Below, in pieces: positions 56,751-64,000 of a stretch of 64,000 nt of DNA; within the stretch, counting starts at the first letter, position 1, and the number at the start of each line of letters is the position of its first letter. This DNA comes from Cheiracanthium punctorium (Eukaryota; Arthropoda; Arachnida; Araneae; Cheiracanthiidae). The stretch lies in assembly GCA_038373885.1 (NCBI GenBank), contig JAWZYV010016944.1, forward strand, positions 1,116,001 to 1,180,000, written 5' to 3'. The translations under genes were made by a program, and so were the position numbers. The notes below the pieces were generated by a model. It made no database searches, had not been told where the DNA came from, and was given only the letters and a program-made list of their open reading frames with translations.

Positions 56751-57934
56751 AATTTTTGATGATATATCGCCAAGTTTGACGCCAAAACTGTCCAGAAAAC
56801 TGAACCTAGCTTGGCGATATCTTCCATATTTGATGAGAAACAGGCTAAAACTAAAGTTTATTACCTAAGAGAAACAGTGTTATAATATGCCTGGTGAAGA
56901 TAGTAAAACAGTTTTAGTAGGCGATTTTAATATCAATTTTCAAATTGGATTTCAATTCAAAAGAAGTGTTTTATGGAACGGGGGAAAACAAATACGGCAC
57001 ACTCGTGGATTATGATACATTTACCAAACAGTATTTCTAAAGGTGAAGTATAGCTAGAATATGCCTGGCGAAGATTTTTAAAGAGTTCAAATAGGCGATT
57101 TTAATATAGATTTCAAGTCTGAAGAAGTGTTTATGGAACAAGGAAGAAAAATGCAGAGCCCTCGTGAATAATGATACTCTTTTCTACTTAATGGAATAAG
57201 AAAAAAAACTAGTGGATATTCAAAATATAAAATTGTTTCAGAGATTTTTTTTCTGTACTTCAAGGAGAAAAAAACTCAGGAATTCAGTTTTTATATTTTA
57301 AGAGTATCTTTAATTTGAATAGTGACGAAATTTGGCTACAAAGTAAAATTATCTCTAGTCACCCGTATATATTTTTGATGATATCCAAAAATGTCCAAAA
57401 AACTGAACCTAGCTTGGCGATATCTTCCATATTTGATGAGAAACAGGCTAAAACTAAAGTTTATTACCTAAAAGAAACATTGTTAGAATATGCCTGGTGA
57501 AGGTAGTAAACCAGTTTTAGTAGGCGATTTTATATCAATTTTTTCAAATTAGATTTCAACTCAAAAGAAGTGTTTTATGGAACAGGAAAAACAGAAACGG
57601 CACACTCGTGGATTATGATACATTTACCAAACAGTATTTCTAAAGGTGAAGTATAGCTAGAATAGGCCTGGCGAAGGTTTTTAAAGAGTACAAATAGGTG
57701 ATTTTAATATAGATTTCAAGTCTGAAGAAGTGTTTATGGAACAAGGAAGAAAAATGCATAGCCCTCATGAATAATGATACTCTTTTCTACTTAATGGAAT
57801 AAGAAAAAAACTAGTGCATATTTAAAATATAAAATTGTTTCAGAGATTTTTTTCTGTACTTCAAGGAGAAAAAAACTCGGGAGTTCAGTTTTTATGTTTT
57901 AAGAGTATCTTTAATTTGAATAGTGACGAAATCT
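56751..57934 (+). repeat. Nested tandem duplication of repeat family A
   Basis: Unit 1 (56751-57335) and unit 2 (57368-57934) are near-identical: both contain AGCTTGGCGATATCTTCCAT, GATGAGAAACAGGCTAAAAC, AACAGTATTTCTAAAGGTGA and TTTAATTTGAATAGTGACGA. Unit 1 has about 17 bp more at its start. Within each unit a ~150-bp sub-repeat occurs twice, starting ATGCCTGG(T/C)GAAGAT and containing AGG(C/T)GATTTTAATAT. The 61-codon frame 57315-57500 is an accident of the junction. Confidence 0.85.
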
Positions 57935-59867
57935 AAATGTATTTTCAGTTCAGTAGCTCAACTTTGATATGTTTTTTTTTTTATTCCCATCTAAAGAGTT
58001 GAGATTTTTTAACATACCGCGAGAATTAAAGGTAAGTGAATAGCAACGTTAGAGCCGAATTGTATAGGTCATATTACTTAAGTAATGGGTATATAAAGTT
58101 TCTTTTTATAAGTAACATATGTATACAAAGATCATTGCAATTTTTAATTGAAATTTACTTGCTTTAATTCCTATATTTTAATTCCTATATATAATTTAGA
58201 AGTACAGCAAAAGAAAAAATAAAGATATTAGAGAACTGCTAATTTGAAAAAAACAGAAACTGGCATTAAAATAAATAAGATCCATTACAACAGTTTCGTC
58301 TATTCTAACGCAAAAATTACAATTACGATTAACTCAGGAACAAAACAAGAGTTAATATGCATTCTATTTATATAACGGTGTTAAAGTGGTGTGTAATTTA
58401 TAAATATGATAATCATCGTACGAATACTGTGGATTCATCAACTTTGAATAGACTGAAAATGATGATTAAAGCAACAATATCTTCCATTTTACGTGTTTAT
58501 ACCATCACAAATAGAATTTAATAAAATGAACTTAAGGATTTATTGTTATTAACAGATGGAACTTTATCTCAACTGCAGTATTTAAAAAATATCATATTAA
58601 CCAAAATAAATAAATAAATGTTGATACTTCCGTGACATGGATGAGCCTGTAAATTTTTGATAATATAAAAGGGCCAGATTTACAGAACTATTTCAGAACC
58701 ATAATAGAAAATTTAGCTTATATTATAACCATAAAGAGCAAATTATGAATCAAATACATTAATTTTCTTTTCATGTATGCCAAAGCTTTTATAATTTGCT
58801 TTTTACGTACTTTTGGAATTTTATTGTAAGTTCTAGATCTTTCAAGTCAATAATTAGTCATTTTGTATCAAGGGATACACATACTGTGTGAAAAGATTTA
58901 TTTTGTATTTATCTGAGAGAGAGAAATTCGCCTCATTTAATTTAACAATTAAACTATTTAAAGTTCAAATTTTTATTTTCGCAAATTTTTAAATAACTAT
59001 TTTTTAAGTCTAAAAAATCATAATTTTAAGCTACTGTAGGAAACAGTTACACTCATACACTACACACATGCATTATCATGCATTTACGAATATTAAATGC
59101 AATAACACATTCCTAATTTTTAAGTATTGTTGAATAAGATAAGTTTAAAATTTTACTAAAACTACTTAAAATAATCTAGCTGAATGACATTATGAACAAA
59201 ACAATTTAAATGTTCCTATTTAATCAGAAACTTAGTCAAATACTATTTAAAGTAAGTCACTAAAATAACTTAATGAAATAATAAACGAGGAAGTCTTTAT
59301 ATGTATTTAGAAACTTAATTTATCATTTCATATGCATTCTCTCCTATTAGCAACACGTTTGAGATATACCTACAAATTCGATATGACACTACTGTTCACT
59401 TAAGATTACTTCATTAATGACTACAACTCCCTGTAGATGGACTTTATCGTTTAAGATTTCACTGTGTCTCGGTTTGTAATGGGATAACTATGAAAATATA
59501 ATTATCTAATCTGTGTAAGTTTGTTATGTTGCCCAGTCTGTACTAGATTCCTAGGAGTCGCTTCATTTCAAGCTTTACGTCTCCTGTAGGAATACCGTCT
59601 ATGATGCTGTTTAGTCAATAGCTATTTATATTCAACTTTATGAAATTTCACTCATCGTTTTAGTAATCGATTATATTATCGCCATCCTGTTCTCAAAGTG
59701 CAGTTTTATTTAATCATCTCGTTTGACGCCTTTGTTATTCTGAAAGTAACAATTTAGCCTTTCATTAGCTTTTTTTATTCTATGCAATAAGGCACATTAT
59801 AAATACATCTAACTTGGTTCAAACCTTTATCCACCATTGATTGAAGTACTATGAAATTTAAAAAAAA

Positions 59868-59868
<1 letters not shown>
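57935..59868. other. No gene recognised; AT-rich
   Basis: No frames of note or repeat partners seen. Confidence 0.5.

Positions 59869-59900
<32 letters not shown>
59869..59900. repeat. (TA)n microsatellite
   Basis: About 16 TA dinucleotides preceded by an A run. Confidence 0.9.
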
Positions 59901-59901
<1 letters not shown>

Positions 59902-59937
59902 GTAAATATCCATTGCATCTGTCAAAATATTGTAATT

Positions 59938-59995
59938 GTAAGTATTGTTATGAATGATCATAGGATAAAAACCCATGATCATTCATAACACTTAA
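59938..59995. repeat. Perfect hairpin
   Basis: GTTATGAATGATCAT (59947-59961) and its exact inverse ATGATCATTCATAAC (59975-59989) enclose 13 nt. With a small bulge the stem extends to TAAGT/ACTTA. No flanking gene shows a role. Confidence 0.7.
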
Positions 59996-59999
59996 CTTC

Positions 60000-62618
60000 T
60001 TACAGACGATAACTTAAATAAAACCAGGCGCAGTTTAAAATAAATATCTATCATCGAAGTTATATACGTGTTGTGTATCCAGTACCAAACTGTATATCAA
60101 TATGATGGGGCTTCTTAACTCTGTTATAACTAATAATCTGTAAATACGTAAAATATGCTTAATTCAAAATTCAAAAATGTATTTTAATAAAGCATTTCTG
60201 GCCATATCTTCATAATACGTGTTTTTGCTAGCATAGTCTTAAAAATATCCAACTAACAAGAAATGTTTTAATTGTAGCTTTTAGTTATAACTATACCAAG
60301 TAAGCTAAGAAAATACTAACATAAGTAAAACTGAAAACCTTATTTTTATAATAAATATTAATATGTAAGAAATTTTATATTAACCAAGCTTTTTATTTAA
60401 AGCTGAACAAAAAATTTAGAATAATTTTTGCGAGAAGATCCAATCTCAAACACTTAATACTGCATATTCCATCTTAGCTCGCCAATTAGTAGCGGAAGTA
60501 CTTGGAAAATTCATTAAATATTGCATTTTAATGTATAATTTATAAAAGCTTGAAACGCTTAACTAACAATATTTGCTCAGGTTATTTAAATCCCTTTTTT
60601 AAATGTAAGATAATTATAACATACAAAGCTAACTAACAATAATAACTAAGTTTAAAAGAAATGTTGAACTTAAGAACCAGAGAGAATAAATACTGAAAAG
60701 GGTGGGGTGGGTAGGAGAAATGAGCAAAAAAAAAAGTACAGTAAGCTTAAAATACGTAAATAAAGAAATGAAATGCGAAAAAAAATGTAGAAGCAAATAA
60801 TTATAATTCTAAATAAATAAAAAAATATCAGAAATGAAATTTTTAAAAAAAATGCAGAAACAATATTTTTGTTATAAAAAAGCTAAAAACATAAATAATA
60901 ACTATAAATAAATGAATAATACAACGATTGTGTTGTTCTGTTTCTTTATTTATATTTAAAAATATGCTTCTTATTTCGTTGTTCTGTTGTTGTTAATCTA
61001 TTTCCGAAGGGGGAAGCTGAAACAGAGGGGGGCGGGGGATCTGAAAAGAAATTAGGAGGAAGGAAAAAGAAAGGGAATAATAAAAATGATATAAATAAAT
61101 AAATATCGAAAATCGAACAAAAAAAGAACAATTACGAAAACACTTTTTTTAAGAACTAAACAGAACAACATAGAATACAGAACAATCTGTAGTTCTGTTT
61201 CTTGATTTATTAGAATGATCCCGCTGTCTATGACATTGTAGTCTTTCTTTTCTTTTTTATATTTCTATTACCGATTTTTATTTATTTATATATTATTATT
61301 TTATTTTTTATACTTTTGTTAATTTTATAATTTTACTTTATTTATTTACTAGCGGGGACATGCAACCAGCGTTATCATACATAGCAGTCTCAATATCCTG
61401 TTCCAAATCTAAGCCTCGCCCAAGTGCCAATATACACCATTTTGCAAGATTTTTTTTCAGGGAATCATTCGAAGCACTAACTTAACAGCAATCAAAATGG
61501 GAAATATCTGTCTGTCACTTATATGTTTCGATCGCCAACAAGTAGAGCAGGCATTTATTTGAAAAGCAGCAGCATTTTTTCAATTATCAAATATAACGTG
61601 TTTTATTCATCGTTAACTCCGATGTACTAAATGCTAAGATTCCAATTTCTGAAATTTGGCCGAATTCCCCCAACTTAATCAATTTACTTAATTTGGCGAG
61701 AATTCTGAAGATAGATCGCTTGAAATCCCTTAAGAACTGCATTATTTCTGCACGGATAACTAAAATTTAAAGCTGTATTCCAATAAAACCTATACACTTG
61801 TTTTCGATAATACTATTTCCTTAAGCTCTCAGTAAATTGCACCAAGCCTATAGCTGTGCGAAACGCAAGAACTCACTTTCTAAAAATCGGCATATCAGCC
61901 ATTTTATTTTTCGCCAAACTAAAAAATTTTACATATTAGCCTCGGAAATCTTCAAACCTTATTGCGTTGCGTATAGTTACCATTATTATTCTTTTATTTT
62001 TAGTTTAAAAATTTTAAACATTTTATTCGACAAAATTGCCGAATCACGTTGCTTTCACACTTTTTTCACTACAGGGATTACAATTACGGAATGCTTTCTA
62101 CGAGCATAAAAAATCTCTTAAATTCCGGTAATGGGTAGACTTTCAAAGTTCTAAAGTGGACTATCCTTTATTCTATATTTTTTTACACATCTGTGCAAAT
62201 TTCTTCCCCCCGCCCCCTTCTTTCAACTTTTATTGCCGCTGCTTTTCCAACTTTTTTCTCCACACTTTTTAATTCTCTCTCTTTCTGCCTGTGTGGAAGT
62301 TGGATCTTTTTACTGCTGAAATAAAATTGATATCTTGTACCAACCGAAATGATCGTACTGTACTATTTTTAATTAAGATATATTTGTTAAATTTATATTA
62401 TGTTTAATCGTGCCTGAGAATAAATGTCTAGGGCATTAAACGTAAGAAATATAAATCGTATCGAAATTATACACAAATAAATGTTGTACTGATAAATCAA
62501 TTGAATTAACAGATTGAAATTTGAATTATGCTTTAAAATATTTATTATCCTTTTATCTATTTTACTAACTATAAAAGAATTCTTATTTATATTGTTAAGA
62601 ACATTTGGAAGCTTTTAA
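60000..62618. other. No gene recognised; A/T low-complexity
   Basis: A-rich AAATAAATA-type sequence (60720-60920), a short G-rich patch at 61025-61040, and pyrimidine-rich sequence at 62200-62290. A 90-codon frame at 61837-62109 has no recognisable motif. Confidence 0.5.
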
Positions 62619-62836
62619 AAATGGACACTGGCCATTTGGCAGCACTAGCAGTTTATAGGCATTAGCTACTACAAGGTCGGAAGTACTAGTCACTTTAATA
62701 TGGAGACACCTAAAAGGGGGACCAGCCTTGCCTCCCACAAAGGGAAAGGGCAAAAAAAAAACCGAGCCCATACCGGGAATCAAACGCGGACCCGTAGTGT
62801 TGCAAAACGGTTCTCTAACCACTACACAACGTGGGC
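62619..62836 (-). repeat. SINE type 3 (tRNA-derived)
   Basis: On the minus strand the head GCCCACGTTGTGTAGTGGTT (A-box region) and GGTCCGCGTTTGATTCCCGG (B box) are tRNA-like. After it come TATGGGCTCGG, a T run, a GC-richer body, and sequence to about 62619. It differs from SINE types 1 and 2 outside the tRNA part. The far boundary is uncertain. Confidence 0.7.
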
Positions 62837-62849
62837 GGAATATCCTAAA

Positions 62850-63610
62850 GATATTTCCATTACTATTTTCAATCTGGTTTAGAATGAAAACTTTTAGAGG
62901 TTTTAAAAAACTGATTTTTATTATCATATCTCAGACAGGAGACAGATAAGATAGAATTATAAAAAAATATTTTTAAACTTTCCATTCTTTATGCAAAAAA
63001 ATTTTTAAATAGCCTCTCGTGATACTATACTAAAAAAGAATAATGATACTTCAGTAAAAGAAATGCTTGCTTATTTATAAAAAAGGACCATATTATGTCG
63101 TAGCTGGCCCTATTTCTTCCAGTAAATGTAGCGAACTGATCAATAGTATGTTGCTCCTAGATATATTTTTCTACTCTGTTTTCTTAACAATTTCTGTCGA
63201 TTTCTGAAAGCATAAAAATGTTCGGGTGATTTGTGAACTCATACAGAGAAAATGCAACGCCGCGAAATGAACAGGAATAGAACATACATGGGAATATGAA
63301 GCAGAAAAATGCCAAGCACCATGTTTTATCTCCTTTGCAAATCGTGAAAACCTATAAACATAGTACAGTATCGGCGTTTCATAGCAAAGTAGGTGAAAAT
63401 ACAAATAGTAATGGGGAAAAAAGAACCTTGAAAACGTTAAACATCTTTTTATTTGTAATTGGCATCACAAATATGCATGCAATAATCTCAGACAGTAATT
63501 AGTAGAAAGTGATTTGGTAAAATGAGGTTAATGTGCAATATTGATTGAATATGTAGAGCAAGAAAAAAAACTAAATTTTAAACACATTTCTCCATTTCTA
63601 TTATTTATAT
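62850..63610. other. No gene recognised; AT-rich
   Basis: Only short frames (63171-63404 minus, 63296-63502 plus) without motifs. Confidence 0.5.
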
Positions 63611-63905
63611 TGTGACGTAGCGCCACAGTGGTAGCGTGATTCTCTGAGGCTTACTTAAAATAATAAGTTTTATTTACAAAAATATTTACAGTATTTATGT
63701 ACAGGCACATGATGAAACATTACGGGAGTACCAAGCCCGGAGCAGTTCATACGGAGAACTTGCCTCCTCTCTCGCTAAAAGTCATCTCTCTCCTCCCTTC
63801 CAAAAACCTCTCACTCCCCATTCATCGGGGGTCAGCTCTCTTGACCCCAGGGGGAGAAGGAGCTCTCTCTCGGACGATATGGGTCGATGACCGCACTACG
63901 TTACA
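63611..63905 (-). repeat. 3' LTR of a minus-strand LTR retrotransposon
   Basis: Read on the minus strand it starts TGTAACGTAGTGCGGTCATC and ends GTGGCGCTACGTCACA, so the termini are TG...CA with an extended TGT/ACA, 295 bp long. AATAAAAC, a polyadenylation signal, lies about 60 bp before its end, as in an R/U5 region. Directly upstream (plus strand 63906-63935) a purine run is placed as a polypurine tract. The other LTR and all coding sequence lie beyond 64000. Confidence 0.75.
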
Positions 63906-64000
63906 GACACTCTCCCCCCCTTAAGAAAAAATCTTTTCCATCTCAAGGGAAAGATTTTACAGTTACACACTCACAAATAATACCTTGAGCACATATGGGG
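63906..64000 (-). mobile_element. Polypurine tract and internal 3' end of the same LTR element (runs off the window)
   Basis: On the minus strand CTTAAGGGGGGGAGAGTGTC (approximately; G run at 63912-63921) directly precedes the LTR start, the usual polypurine tract position. The remaining 65 bp are internal sequence with no recognisable coding. Confidence 0.65.

Noticed and set aside
60710..61140. Possible A-rich SINE or retroposed mRNA
   Set aside because: Only low-complexity AAATAAA-type sequence; no head, target duplication or reading frame.
61837..62109. 90-codon plus-strand frame
   Set aside because: AT-rich composition, no motif, no splice or promoter context.
62760..62836. Functional tRNA gene on the minus strand
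   Set aside because: tRNA-like boxes exist, but the acceptor arms do not pair and a SINE-like body follows.

Overview
The window is a gene-poor, AT-rich stretch of a eukaryotic nuclear genome (by eye about 30 % G+C, with many A/T homopolymers and TA microsatellites). It suggests an arthropod: it holds arthropod-type Tc1/mariner elements with TA target duplications, Ty3/gypsy LTR retrotransposons, tRNA-derived SINEs and several palindromic MITEs. A chelicerate such as a spider would fit, but that is an impression, not a proof. No host gene is convincingly present. Four short open segments next to splice-like or GC-richer sequence are listed as weak exon candidates.

Layout. 1-6.4 kb: a minus-strand gypsy integrase remnant (918-1802), then a young plus-strand LTR element (2364-5155) inserted in a TA repeat. 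Its LTRs differ at one of 257 comparable bases, but an internal deletion has fused LTR sequence in frame to an intact integrase. 6.4-16.7 kb: a decayed Tc1 transposase (7.5-8.4 kb), SINEs at 6.6, 9.4 and 10.7 kb, a G-rich MITE (12.3 kb), and a complete but pseudogenised mariner-like element with ~215-bp TIRs (12630-14461). 17092-18599: a complete Tc1 element with an uninterrupted 343-codon DD34E transposase, inserted in a repeat whose unoccupied paralogue is at 38.5 kb. 18.6-41 kb: mostly old AT-rich sequence with dispersed repeats, a SINE, a 595-bp palindromic MITE (24327-24921), and local tandem duplications.

41-52 kb is a transposon-dense block: a 234-bp CACTG palindromic MITE; a deleted mariner (42097-43598) carrying a 705-bp foldback element; a composite repeat (44-45.2 kb); a 2.7-kb DNA transposon with ~310-bp TIRs and a decayed, unrecognised transposase, itself hit by a 177-bp G-rich element flanked by a perfect 14-bp duplication; and a 416-bp mariner MITE. 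52-64 kb holds a degenerate ~150-bp tandem array, a nested tandem duplication of a dispersed family whose units share a GDFNI peptide, a third SINE type, and at the right edge the terminal LTR of a minus-strand retrotransposon that continues beyond the window.

The genes do not form a pathway. Apart from the Tc1 transposase and the gypsy integrase, coding sequences are broken copies of mobile-element enzymes. Many boundaries are approximate because repeats were aligned by eye.
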